Assembly: GCF_947494125.1 (NCBI RefSeq)
Contig: NZ_CANLTU010000002.1
Span: 558,001-622,000, forward strand
From: an uncultured Tenacibaculum sp.
GTDB taxonomy: Bacteria > Bacteroidota > Bacteroidia > Flavobacteriales > Flavobacteriaceae
Direction of reading: 5' to 3'
Length of the DNA stretch: 64,000 nucleotides
The position numbers and the translations under genes are program-made. Positions 9,374 to 18,528 of the stretch are shown one piece after another (position 1 is the first letter of the stretch; every line of letters starts with the position of its first letter). The notes beneath the pieces are model-generated. The model saw only the letters and a list, made by a program, of their open reading frames with translations. It did not search any database and was not told where the DNA came from.

Positions 9374-10342
9374 TTACTTTTTTGCTCTAGAAAAATAATT
9401 TATACTATCTATTATGGCTTTGCTAATAGGCTGATAAGTACTATTTAAATGCTTTATAGATTTGTTATTAGAAAAGTAATTTTCAACACATAAAATTTTC
9501 ATATTTGTTAAACCTAAATTAGTTTTTATGCGAAGTTTTCTTAGGAATTCTCCCCAATAGCCAATGATAATTAATAATTGTTTTGGGATTTTTATTAGTA
9601 TTGAATTTTGATCTGTAACCTTATTAAGAACTTCAAAGAATTCTTTATAGCTTAGGTTTTCATTAGCTAAGAGGTATTTTTCGCCAGAAATACCTTTATC
9701 AATAGCGTTTATTATTGCCATACAAACATCTTTAACATGTACAAAATTCTTACCTCCAGGAGGATAAAAAATTAACTTTTGTTTCCAACCCATTAGTATT
9801 ATTTTTCCCGAGCTAGGTTTAGTATCATAGGAACCAAGCATAAATGTTGGATTAACAATGATTGTTTCTATTTTGTGTTTATTTTTTAATAAATAGTTTT
9901 CTGCCTCTAACTTACTCTTTGCATAGTACGATTGTTTAAATAAAGTATTCATTTTACTTTTTTCAGTACCCAGTTCTTCTAACGAACCAAAACCTAATGT
10001 GTTAGCAGTGCTAACAAAAATAAAACGTTTTACATTGCTTGCAATGGCTGTATTGTATAATTGCTTAGTCGCATTACAATTAATATTCCAATAATCAACA
10101 TATTTAAGTAAACTCTGGTCTGTTGTAGCAGCAGCATGAATAACAATATCTATATTTTTTAATAGTAAAGAAAAATCATCAAATAACTGTCCTTCTACTA
10201 ATTGTAAGTTATTATGGTACTTTCCTTTATAACTATTCTTGTTTCTAACAAGTCCTGTTACATGGTAGCCTTTATTTAAGAGTTCATGGCATAAATTAGT
10301 ACCTAAAAGACCATTTATACCTGTAATAAATACCTGTTTCAT
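9374..10342 (-). CDS. NAD-dependent epimerase/dehydratase (extended SDR)
   Basis: 322 residues. N-terminal Rossmann motif GxxGxxG at G8, G11 and G14, and the catalytic YxxxK at Y140-K144. The substrate is not predictable; relatives act on dihydroflavonols, sterols or nucleotide sugars, and this one most resembles the dihydroflavonol-reductase-like SDRs of Bacteroidota. It begins 4 bp after the end of the upstream classical SDR gene, so the two form a two-gene operon. Confidence 0.88.
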   Translation of the reverse strand: MKQVFITGINGLLGTNLCHELLNKGYHVTGLVRNKNSYKGKYHNNLQLVEGQLFDDFSLLLKNIDIVIHAAATTDQSLLKYVDYWNINCNATKQLYNTAIASNVKRFIFVSTANTLGFGSLEELGTEKSKMNTLFKQSYYAKSKLEAENYLLKNKHKIETIIVNPTFMLGSYDTKPSSGKIILMGWKQKLIFYPPGGKNFVHVKDVCMAIINAIDKGISGEKYLLANENLSYKEFFEVLNKVTDQNSILIKIPKQLLIIIGYWGEFLRKLRIKTNLGLTNMKILCVENYFSNNKSIKHLNSTYQPISKAIIDSINYFSRAKK

Positions 10343-10346
10343 AATT

Positions 10347-11132
10347 TTAAGCTTCTCTTTTTACAATATTTGTCATCATTGGTATTTTTATCCAATTAGG
10401 TAAAAGGGTAGAGAAAAACCAACTCATAGGGTTAATTAATATAAAAATTTTACCCTTAAACATTTTTCTTATCGAATATTCAGCTACTTTTTCAGGTTCT
10501 AATAAGGTTAGTTTCCCTAAAAAACCTTGTTTTTCAATACGAGCTGTAATTTCAGGATTGGTTTTCATAGCACCAGGATTAATAACACTTACAGAAATGT
10601 TACTATCTTTTAACTCTTCAGAAAGACCTAAAGAAAATGAATGTACAAAAGCTTTTGAAGCAGGGTAAACAGTTTTATAACCAATAGGGGAAAATGCAGC
10701 AATGCTAGATACATTTAATATATATGCCCGCGATTGTTGTTTTAAATTAGGAAGTAATTGATGTATAAATATACTTGTCGCTTTAACATTTACTTGAATT
10801 ATAGTATTTAAATAATTAAGAGATACATCTTCTAATTTTTTTGTGCCACCAGTTCCAGCATTATTTATTAAAATGTCTACATCATAATTTTTATTCAATT
10901 CGTTTGTTAATGAAAGTATATTTTCATCAGAAGAAAAATCAGTTTCAAAATAAGGTACTTCAACTTTATATGTTTCTTTAATATGTTGTGCTAATCCTTT
11001 TAAATTTTGATTGGGTAAGCTAATTAAAATTAGATTATGTTTTCTTTTAGCAAGCGAGAGTGCAAATGCTTTTCCAAGACCCTGACTAGCTCCTGTTATT
11101 ACTGCATATTGATTTTTAGTAGCTACTTTCAT
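10347..11132 (-). CDS. Short-chain dehydrogenase/reductase (classical SDR)
   Basis: 261 residues with the full classical SDR set: TGxxxGxG cofactor motif at 13-20, NNAG at 90-93, catalytic Ser in VSS at 142-143, and YPASK (Y156, K160). A cytoplasmic NAD(P)-dependent oxidoreductase of unknown substrate. It is the first gene of the two-gene SDR operon. The AraC regulator upstream on the same strand, 126 bp away, is a possible regulator by position only. Confidence 0.9.
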   Translation of the reverse strand: MKVATKNQYAVITGASQGLGKAFALSLAKRKHNLILISLPNQNLKGLAQHIKETYKVEVPYFETDFSSDENILSLTNELNKNYDVDILINNAGTGGTKKLEDVSLNYLNTIIQVNVKATSIFIHQLLPNLKQQSRAYILNVSSIAAFSPIGYKTVYPASKAFVHSFSLGLSEELKDSNISVSVINPGAMKTNPEITARIEKQGFLGKLTLLEPEKVAEYSIRKMFKGKIFILINPMSWFFSTLLPNWIKIPMMTNIVKREA

Positions 11133-11258
11133 TTGTGTTTATTTAAAAATGATAAACAAAAATAGCTATAGAACTTATTTTATATGCTCAGGTTTATAAA
11201 AGAGAACCTATTGTTAATTGGCTTATTTTTAGTTTTTTGTGTTTAAATAAGTTCTTAG

Positions 11259-12347
11259 TTATAAAGTAGCGCTTTGTTTTTTATATTCGGAAGGTGTTTG
11301 GTTTGTAAATTTTTTGAAGGTAGTATTAAATGCAGTTTTAGAATTGAAACCAGATTCGTAAGCAATTCCTAAAATAGATAATTTATTAGAGTCTTTATCA
11401 GATAATAATTCCTTGGCTTTATTTACACGATATGTATTAATAAACTGGAAGAAGTTTTGATTAAATCCATTGTTAATAATATAGGAAAGTTGATGTGATG
11501 TTATTTTCATTTTTTCAGATAAAGAGGCTAGATTTATATCATGATTTAAATATAAATGTTGCTCTTTCATAAGTAAATTTAATTTAGACTTTAATGTAAC
11601 AAGTTCGTCATCACTCAATATTTTACGCTTATTTATAATTTTTTCATCTTCTTTTATAGCAATAACTTCATTTCGATGTTTTTCATTTAGAGGAAAAATC
11701 TCTTTTTGTTTTAAAGCATTATATGCAATAAACAAAATAGCAATAAGCATAACTATATTTAAGTGTAAGTTTAAAGGAAGTCCTATATAAATAAGATTAA
11801 ATGCACTAATTACAATAACTATTAAAACAATGATAAGAATAATATTTTCTAACCATTTTAAATCAATATCATTAGTATTTGAAGAGAATAACTTAATTTT
11901 TCGTTGATGTGAGCGAAGTTTTAAATAAGATTTTAATGTATATAGAATTGTATTTGTAAGAACTAAAAATTTAAGGGAATTTTGTAAATTATAAAGAAGA
12001 AGTCTATTTAAAATTAGTAACCCAAAATATATAAAAGGAAGAATAAAAATAGTTCCATCTTTAGTTTTAAATTTATGATTTGGATTTGTGAAAAATACAA
12101 TACTTACATACAGTAATGCAGGCGTGAAAAATTGAATAAAAGAAACAATAAGCCTTATTAAATCACTAAAAGGAGCTATTTTTATAAGAATTAAAATTTC
12201 ATCTAACCAATAGGTAGCCCACAAAAGTAAAGTAATGCTAAACCATAAATTAGCTTTTTTATTAACCTTTAAAGGATTTAAAAATAGCATGCAAGAAAGC
12301 ATTATTAAAAAAGAAAAAACAAATATTTCAATTAAATGAATTAGCAT
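11259..12347 (-). CDS. Membrane-anchored AraC-family transcriptional regulator
   Basis: 362 residues. The N-terminal ~215 residues contain about seven hydrophobic segments, and the C-terminal ~100 residues are an AraC/XylS double helix-turn-helix ending in the typical FTNQTPSEYK. This 7TM-plus-AraC layout is widespread in Flavobacteriia and suggests a regulator that senses a membrane signal directly. A homologue with the same layout lies at 15062-16219. Target unknown; the SDR pair just downstream is a candidate. Confidence 0.9.
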   Translation of the reverse strand: MLIHLIEIFVFSFLIMLSCMLFLNPLKVNKKANLWFSITLLLWATYWLDEILILIKIAPFSDLIRLIVSFIQFFTPALLYVSIVFFTNPNHKFKTKDGTIFILPFIYFGLLILNRLLLYNLQNSLKFLVLTNTILYTLKSYLKLRSHQRKIKLFSSNTNDIDLKWLENIILIIVLIVIVISAFNLIYIGLPLNLHLNIVMLIAILFIAYNALKQKEIFPLNEKHRNEVIAIKEDEKIINKRKILSDDELVTLKSKLNLLMKEQHLYLNHDINLASLSEKMKITSHQLSYIINNGFNQNFFQFINTYRVNKAKELLSDKDSNKLSILGIAYESGFNSKTAFNTTFKKFTNQTPSEYKKQSATL

Positions 12348-12529
12348 TTACAATTATTTTTTTTCAAAGATACATTATTGATTTTTGCACTTTTTATAAA
12401 AATAATCTATGACTATAAAAGTTATAAATCGTTTCAAAGTTTTTCTAATGAATAGTAGTTTAAGATTAAATAAAAGGTAATTAATGATTTATAATATGCA
12501 TTAAAAATTTTCAACTTTTTACTAAGTTA

Positions 12530-12544
12530 GCTACAAAAAGTAGC
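12530..12544. promoter_or_regulatory. Perfect inverted repeat, candidate operator of the XRE-S24 repressor
   Basis: GCTAC and GTAGC arms are separated by five A residues. The element lies 23 bp upstream of the regulator's ATG and 10 bp upstream of a TATATTTG box. The hexamer GTAGCA recurs at 12562-12567, between the box and the ATG. This layout fits autorepression by the downstream XRE protein; the binding is inferred. Confidence 0.5.
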
Positions 12545-12554
12545 ATTACTTGAT

Positions 12555-12562
12555 TATATTTG
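12555..12562 (+). promoter_or_regulatory. Bacteroidota -7 box (TATATTTG) of the XRE-S24 gene
   Basis: This exact match to the TAnnTTTG consensus ends only five bases before the ATG at 12568. Transcription would begin at or next to the start codon, giving a leaderless or nearly leaderless mRNA. No convincing -33 TTG was located at the expected distance. Confidence 0.5.
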
Positions 12563-12567
12563 TAGCA

Positions 12568-13338
12568 ATGAAAAAAGTACAAACAAACATACGACATCTT
12601 AGAAAATTAAAAGGATTAACACAGGAGCAATTTGCTAATGAAGTAAATATAACTAGGTCAAGAGTTTCTTCATATGAAGAAGGACGTTCTGAGCCTTCAA
12701 TAGCGTTTTTAATTACTATTTCAGAATATTTTAAATTGCCTATTGATGTTTTGGTAAAAAATGATTTGAGCTATTCAAAAGAATCATCATTTATTGAGAT
12801 AGGTAATCAAAGAGTTTTATTTCCAATAACGGTAGACAATGAAGAAGAAAATTTAATTGAAATAATACCTACAGAAGCTTCAGCTGGGTATTTATTGGGG
12901 TATAATGATCCAGAATATATAGAACAATTGCAAAGAATTAAATTGCCTTTTTTACCGGTAGGAAAACATAGAGCATTTCCTATTAAAGGAGATTCAATGC
13001 ATCCAATGAAAGACGGATCGTATGTAGTAGCTCAATTTATTGAAAGTATTAATGATGTTAAAAATGGAGTTTCATATATCGTTGTTACCAAAAATGATGG
13101 AATTACGTATAAAAGAGTATATAATAAATTAGAAGAAAACAATACTTTATTGTTAGTTCCAGACAATAAAAATTATGAAACTTATAATATTCCTGTTTCT
13201 GAAATAGTTGAATTATGGGAGTTTACCTGTAGTATAAATACTCAAGAATATGATGAAAGAGATTTAAAAATAAGTAGTATAGCAACGATGCTTACTCAAT
13301 TAGGAGTTGAATTAAAATCTTTAGCTAAATTAGAGTAA
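12568..13338 (+). CDS. XRE-family repressor with LexA-like S24 peptidase domain
   Basis: 256 residues from the ATG at 12568; a TTG 18 bases upstream would place the promoter box inside the gene and is rejected. The N-terminal HTH (about 5-60) contains LTQEQFANEV and SRVSSYEEGR. The C-terminal S24 domain has nucleophile S143 (GDSMHPM), general base K182 and an Ala-Gly pair at A106-G107 suitable as a self-cleavage site. Such proteins are repressors inactivated by RecA-stimulated autoproteolysis. No phage genes are nearby, so it is a chromosomal regulator rather than an obvious prophage repressor. A palindrome and GTAGCA repeats sit in its own promoter. Confidence 0.9.
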   Translation: MKKVQTNIRHLRKLKGLTQEQFANEVNITRSRVSSYEEGRSEPSIAFLITISEYFKLPIDVLVKNDLSYSKESSFIEIGNQRVLFPITVDNEEENLIEIIPTEASAGYLLGYNDPEYIEQLQRIKLPFLPVGKHRAFPIKGDSMHPMKDGSYVVAQFIESINDVKNGVSYIVVTKNDGITYKRVYNKLEENNTLLLVPDNKNYETYNIPVSEIVELWEFTCSINTQEYDERDLKISSIATMLTQLGVELKSLAKLE

Positions 13339-13417
13339 TTGGCTATATTATAACTTGTTAAGTGGTGCTAAGTTTTTATTTATATATTTTTTTACCTTAT
13401 ATTAGATAAAAAAATAT

Positions 13418-13720
13418 ATGTCCCTCAACATTAACAATTTAATTGATAGCAACCTTCGTTTGGTTGAAAAACTAACCAAGAAGAGAAATTCTAGTACAAG
13501 TATTTGGAGATTTATTGGTTTAGATAATAAAGAGCTAAGTGATGTTTACGAATGTAATAAACTTGGTGATAAAATGGAAACTGAGTCTTTGATTATTCGA
13601 GAAAGAGAAATAATTCATAGCCTTACTAAAAAGGGTAAAAGAGTTTTAGAAAATGGCGGTTGGTTAAAATATCTTAGTTTGAAAACTGAAAATAAAATCC
13701 CTGAATTAGCAGACTCTTAA
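13418..13720 (+). CDS. Small conserved-looking protein of unknown function
   Basis: 100 residues, mixed charge, no signal peptide and no membrane segment; probably cytoplasmic. An N-terminal amphipathic stretch (about 5-22) and a central helix rich in Glu/Arg (about 53-75) are the only visible features. No family was recognised. It follows the XRE-S24 gene by 79 bp on the same strand and may be cotranscribed, which makes it a possible target of that repressor. Confidence 0.55.
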   Translation: MSLNINNLIDSNLRLVEKLTKKRNSSTSIWRFIGLDNKELSDVYECNKLGDKMETESLIIREREIIHSLTKKGKRVLENGGWLKYLSLKTENKIPELADS

Positions 13721-13845
13721 AGTGGCTATTTTTAATTTTATTCACTAAATAAAACGAATACTTACAGATAATATAAGTTGTTGTCTTAAATTGGTTTGTG
13801 AAAGACGTAAATTATAGTATTTTCGTGTAAACTGATTTTATTATA

Positions 13846-14973
13846 ATGTCAAAATTACCAAATACAACAGCTAGTATATTTTCTGTAATGTCCTTATTAG
13901 CAAAAGAGCATAATGCTATTAATTTATCACAAGGATTTCCGAATTTTCCTGTAGATGAACGACTACTTGAAATATCAAAGCGTTTATTAACAGCAAATAT
14001 TCATCAGTATACACCCATGGCAGGGTTACCATCTTTATTAGAAAAAATAGCATTATTAACAAAGAAAAACTATCAACGACAACTCAATGTATCTTCTGAG
14101 TTATTGGTAACTTCAGGAGCAACACAAGGTATTTATACTACCATTAATGCTTTTGTAACTAATGGAGATGAAGTAATTATTTTAGACCCTAGTTATGATA
14201 GTTATGAGCCTTCCGTTTTAGTAGCAGGAGGGAAGCCTGTACGTATTTCGTTGAATGATGATTATTCTCCTAATTTTAATCGAATTGAAGCAGCGATTAC
14301 ATCAAAAACAAAGCTGATTATCATTAACAATCCACATAATCCTACAGGAAAAATATGGAAAGAAGAAGAGTTAGAGGCTTTGGAAATTTTACTAGAAAGA
14401 CATCCAAATATTTTATTATTAAGTGATGAAGTATATGAATATATCTCATTTAAACACCCTCATATTTCTATAAACACTCGACCAAAATTGGTTGATAGAA
14501 CAATTATAGCATCTTCATTTGGAAAATCGCTACATGTTACAGGGTGGAAAGTTGGTTATTTAATAGCACCAGAACGATTGATGAAAGAAATTAAAAAAAT
14601 CCATCAATTTTTAGTTTTTAGTGTAAATAGTATATCACAGCATGTTATTTCAGAATACTTAGATATTGTTGATTTTAGCGAAATAGCTAAAATGTATGCA
14701 CGTAAAAGAAAACTATTTCAAGACTTATTAAAAAATAGTCGATTTGAATTATTACCTTCAGAAGGAACCTATTTTCAAGTAGTAAATTACACGAAAATTA
14801 GTACTAAAAGCGATATGGAGTTTGCCAAAGATCTAATTACAGAGCATGGAGTTGCTGCAATTCCTATTTCTGTATTTAATAAAAATGCAACAGATAAGAA
14901 AATGCTTAGATTTTGTTTTGCTAAAACTGATGAAACTTTAATAGCAGCTGCTAATAAATTGAGAGCAATTTAA
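13846..14973 (+). CDS. PLP-dependent aminotransferase, methionine aminotransferase (YbdL) type
   Basis: 375 residues, fold-type I class I/II aminotransferase. The N-terminal NLSQGFPNFP and the central NNPHNPTGK substrate/PLP loop are typical of the YbdL/kynurenine aminotransferase group. The Schiff-base lysine is in SSFGKSLHVTGWK, and R-F-C-F-A near the end binds the substrate carboxylate. The likely reaction is transamination of methionine or an aromatic amino acid with a 2-oxo acid; the assignment to methionine comes from family resemblance. A single gene with a 125-bp leader. Confidence 0.9.
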   Translation: MSKLPNTTASIFSVMSLLAKEHNAINLSQGFPNFPVDERLLEISKRLLTANIHQYTPMAGLPSLLEKIALLTKKNYQRQLNVSSELLVTSGATQGIYTTINAFVTNGDEVIILDPSYDSYEPSVLVAGGKPVRISLNDDYSPNFNRIEAAITSKTKLIIINNPHNPTGKIWKEEELEALEILLERHPNILLLSDEVYEYISFKHPHISINTRPKLVDRTIIASSFGKSLHVTGWKVGYLIAPERLMKEIKKIHQFLVFSVNSISQHVISEYLDIVDFSEIAKMYARKRKLFQDLLKNSRFELLPSEGTYFQVVNYTKISTKSDMEFAKDLITEHGVAAIPISVFNKNATDKKMLRFCFAKTDETLIAAANKLRAI

Positions 14974-15061
14974 AATAATAGTATAGACTTTAATTATCTA
15001 ATTGATAAACAAAAAACAGCACAGAGCTTCTTGTTTTTGTTAAAAATACTACTTTTGAAAT

Positions 15062-16219
15062 ATGCAAGACATTCCAATTAACTTAAATCTAATCGCATTA
15101 ATTATTTTTTTAGGTGTAGTATTCGGAATTTACACCTCATATTTTTTAATAAAAAAGTCAGTACAAAGTAAATCCCCAAATATTTTTATGGGTTTATTAA
15201 TTTTGACTTTATCGCTTATTATGTTTGAAGGTTGGCTTAATTATACAAGTTATATTTTTAAAACATTGTGGTTAACCAACTTTTCTGAACCTTTAAATTT
15301 TGTCATAGCACCATTAATTTTTTTATTTATGACTTCACTTCTTGGTGATAAGAGAAGTAAGTTAGATAGTTTACACTTTATTCCTTTTTTGCTATGGTTA
15401 ATATATTGTTTATTCTTCTTTTCAATGACTAATGAATTTAAGTATAATGATAATATTCGTGTGATGCAGTTAACTATTCCTCAATTAAAATTATTACCAG
15501 AGTATACAAGTGATCCACTAAGTATAAGAAATTATGTAAATCAAGCAACTATAATTCATATCCTAGTATATATAATAATAATATCAGTTAGGTTGTTATT
15601 ATCTGTTAAAAAACGGAGTGAAACAATTTTTAATACAAAGAGTAAAGTATTAATATCATTCAGAAACTCTTTTTATCATTTCTTAATTATTACAGTTATT
15701 CTAATTTTTGTAAAGTCTACCTATGAAAGTGATGTAGGGGACTATTTAATTTTTCTTTATATCTCTTTTATGATATTCTTGACATCTTATCAAATCATGA
15801 ATAGTTCAAAATACTATGAAAATGCGTCAAGTTTTTTAGAAGGACCAGTAATTAAATACGAAAAATCGTCACTCACAGATGAAGATAAATTACTTATTTT
15901 AAAAGCTATTAAAAATCAGATGCAAAATGAGAAGTTTTTTATAAAAAGTACTGCGTCATTATCTGGTTTATCTAAAGAGTTACGTCAAAGATCGCATCAT
16001 GTGTCACAAGTTATAAATGAAAAATTAGATCAATCTTTTTTTGAAATGTTAGCATCATATAGAGTAGAAGAGGCAAAAGTTATTTTAAAGACTGATTTAG
16101 GTAAAAAATTGACTATTGAAGAAATAGCAGAACGTGTTGGGTATAATTCAAAATCGGCGTTTAACTCTGCTTTTAAGAAAATTACAACCCTTACCCCTTC
16201 GCAATACAGAAGTTCTTAA
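15062..16219 (+). CDS. Membrane-anchored AraC-family transcriptional regulator
   Basis: 385 residues with ~7 hydrophobic segments in the first ~235 residues and a C-terminal AraC HTH pair ending ITTLTPSQYR. It has the same architecture as the regulator at 11259-12347, although the two share little outside the HTH. The acyltransferase gene follows 120 bp downstream on the same strand and is a plausible target or operon partner. Confidence 0.9.
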   Translation: MQDIPINLNLIALIIFLGVVFGIYTSYFLIKKSVQSKSPNIFMGLLILTLSLIMFEGWLNYTSYIFKTLWLTNFSEPLNFVIAPLIFLFMTSLLGDKRSKLDSLHFIPFLLWLIYCLFFFSMTNEFKYNDNIRVMQLTIPQLKLLPEYTSDPLSIRNYVNQATIIHILVYIIIISVRLLLSVKKRSETIFNTKSKVLISFRNSFYHFLIITVILIFVKSTYESDVGDYLIFLYISFMIFLTSYQIMNSSKYYENASSFLEGPVIKYEKSSLTDEDKLLILKAIKNQMQNEKFFIKSTASLSGLSKELRQRSHHVSQVINEKLDQSFFEMLASYRVEEAKVILKTDLGKKLTIEEIAERVGYNSKSAFNSAFKKITTLTPSQYRSS

Positions 16220-16339
16220 CTAATTGATAATTAGTAGTAAAATGTGTGGCATTATAAACTCATACACCTTACTTATAGGCTAATTCGTTTTATGCTTCAT
16301 GCTGTTTATACTTTTGAATCAAATCAAAAATTAACAGTA

Positions 16340-17485
16340 ATGAACTCACAAAATCAAACAAAAAAACAAAGACAATTTTTTATTGACTGGCTAAGAATCG
16401 GACTTATTATTAGTGTATTCTTTTTCCACGTAGGAATGATATTTAGGCCAGAACAATGGCATGTAAACAGTGAAGAGTCATTTGAATTTTTAGAACCAAT
16501 TATGTGGTGGCTTCATTTATGGAGAATGCCATTATTATTTTTAGTTTCTGGTGTTGGAACCTATTATGCAATTGGTAAGCGAACAAGTTGGCAATATGTA
16601 AAAGAACGGTTTAAAAGATTGTACATCCCTTTTACATTTGGTTTTTTTACTTTAGTTCCTTTAATGATTTATGTTGAGAGAATAAATAATTATAGTTCTT
16701 TTTTAGATTTTATACCTCATATGTTTGACGGTGGACCTTATCCTGTAGGAAATATTTCATGGCATCACTTGTGGTTTATCTTGTATTTATTTATTATTTC
16801 ACTACTGATTAGTCCATTTTTAAATTATACTAAAAGTGGTCATTATAATATGATTAGAGGCAGAATAATCACATTTTTTGCAAAGAGAATGCATTTAAAC
16901 TGGTTATTAATTATATTAATATTATCACAAGTTGTTTTACGTCAATACTTTCCTAACAGTACCCATGCTTTATATAACGATTGGGCATATTTTACATATT
17001 ACGTATTGTTTTTTATAAGTGGATTTGTATTGTTTACAAACCCTAAGATAATTAAAACACTTACAAAAGATAGGCTATTATACTTGTACCAGACTATTGT
17101 ATTTACAGTATTGTTATTTACTTTGCCATTAATTTTTGGGAGCCCCAATATAATTCAAGATTATGCTAGAGGAATAACAGAAATGATTATTTCTTTATCA
17201 TGTGGATTAACTGCCATAGGATATTTTAAAAAATATTTTAACAAGGACCATAAATACAGAAGTGTATTAAACGAGGCAATCTATCCATTTTATTTATTAC
17301 ATCAACCAGCTTTAATTTTTGTAGGTTATTTTGTATTACAATGGGATATGGCTTATGGATTAAAAGCAATATTTATAATATTATTTTCTTTGATTTCCAT
17401 TATAACTACTTACTGGTTTATTATTAAGAAATTTAACTTTTTAAGAATCGTTTTTGGGATGAAAAAAATTAAACTAGTAAAGTAA
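16340..17485 (+). CDS. Acyltransferase-3 family integral membrane protein
   Basis: 381 residues from the ATG at 16340. The frame is open back to 16244, but those 32 residues lack the family start, and MNSQNQTKKQRQFFIDWLRI is the usual N-terminus. About ten membrane segments are present, with the conserved early His (VFFFHVGM) and an Arg-rich loop typical of acyl_transf_3 (OpgC/OafA-like). Members O-acylate glucans, LPS or small molecules at the inner membrane. The acceptor here is unknown, and there is no SGNH domain. Confidence 0.87.
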   Translation: MNSQNQTKKQRQFFIDWLRIGLIISVFFFHVGMIFRPEQWHVNSEESFEFLEPIMWWLHLWRMPLLFLVSGVGTYYAIGKRTSWQYVKERFKRLYIPFTFGFFTLVPLMIYVERINNYSSFLDFIPHMFDGGPYPVGNISWHHLWFILYLFIISLLISPFLNYTKSGHYNMIRGRIITFFAKRMHLNWLLIILILSQVVLRQYFPNSTHALYNDWAYFTYYVLFFISGFVLFTNPKIIKTLTKDRLLYLYQTIVFTVLLFTLPLIFGSPNIIQDYARGITEMIISLSCGLTAIGYFKKYFNKDHKYRSVLNEAIYPFYLLHQPALIFVGYFVLQWDMAYGLKAIFIILFSLISIITTYWFIIKKFNFLRIVFGMKKIKLVK

Positions 17486-17544
17486 TAAGGGAAGCTATAT
17501 CTAGTTTAAATATTAGAAGTATTATGTTTAGAAATATAATAATG

Positions 17545-17586
17545 TTAGCAAGTGAAACTATTATGGTTTCATTTGCTAATTTTTCT
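17545..17586 (+). terminator. Intrinsic terminator after the acyltransferase gene
   Basis: A 15-bp stem (17545-17559 with 17565-17579) with two G-U-type pairs and a five-base loop is followed by a run of T residues. It ends the plus-strand acyltransferase transcript 60 bp after its stop. Confidence 0.75.
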
Positions 17587-17652
17587 TTAGGTCTTTTATT
17601 CACTTAAGTAGGAGGAGAGCATATTCTATAAAAAGACTTTAAAGATTAATGT

Positions 17653-18363
17653 TTATTGGTTCTTTAAATGTTGTTTTAATAAATCTTTTCTATAATCATT
17701 TCCATTAGGCGTTCTAATTACTGTATGAATATAGTTTCTTGTAGCAACCTATATAGCTACAGTTTTATAATGTGGCATAAAATAAGATTCAAAACGCTTT
17801 AGAGTTGGATGCATTTTTTCAGAGTATATTACAAACTGACATTTATGAATACTTTGAGTTATAGAAATAAGATCTGTAGATGAAGATTTTTGAACTAAAA
17901 AGTCAGCATCATCTATACTTAATATCTTTACCTGAGTTGTATTTACACCTTCTAATAAAAGTAACTTATTTACCATTTTAGGTGTTGAAATAAGAATGTC
18001 TATACCTTCAAAAATTTCTGATTTTAATAAATCAACATGAAGTTTTTCATCTCCTAAATAAACACGTAAAGAAGTAGTATGTTTAGTATATTTTAAAAAG
18101 GATTTATACAATTCTAATGCACTTTCATTATCTTTTACTAAAACAATAGCTCTTGGTGCACTTCCAGCAGCTTCACATTTTAATTTATGTAAAGTTGTAA
18201 GTATAAGTGTGGTTGTTTTTCCACTATTTTTAGGACCTGTACAAAAAATATTAGCACCACTTTTTATTACAGGAATACTAGCTTTCTGAAAAGGGGTAGG
18301 GGTTGTTATTTCTTGGAACTCTAGCGCTTCTTTTATAACAACATGTAATTTTTTAAAAGCCAT
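17653..18363 (-). pseudogene. One-domain DEAD-box-like helicase protein interrupted by an in-frame TAG
   Basis: From the ATG at 18363 the frame runs 204 codons to a TAG at 17749-17751, then continues in the same frame for 31 sense codons to TAA at 17653. The tail [19 protein letters not shown] looks coding. The protein has a Q motif (P-F-Q26), a Walker A (T42-T50, GPKNSGKT) and a degenerate motif II, D151-D152-A-D instead of DEAD. There is no second RecA domain, so it cannot be a complete helicase. A TAG that recently removed the last 32 residues is the simplest reading. The main part may still be translated; such single-domain proteins appear to be a Flavobacteriia family. Confidence 0.65.
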
Positions 18364-18528
18364 AGGAAATAAAGAGAATTGTTTAGTATAATAATTGTTG
18401 CAAATGTACAATTAAATTGATGCATTTATGTTTAATATTCGTTTTTACATTTATTGTCTACACTTATGAAATTTTATAAATAATCATGATCTATTTCTTT
18501 TAATTTGAATAACTAAAAATTTTATATC

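Noticed and set aside
12568..13338. Prophage repressor or prophage boundary
   Set aside because: The S24 repressor suggested it, but there is no integrase, structural or lysis gene and no tRNA or att-like direct repeat nearby.
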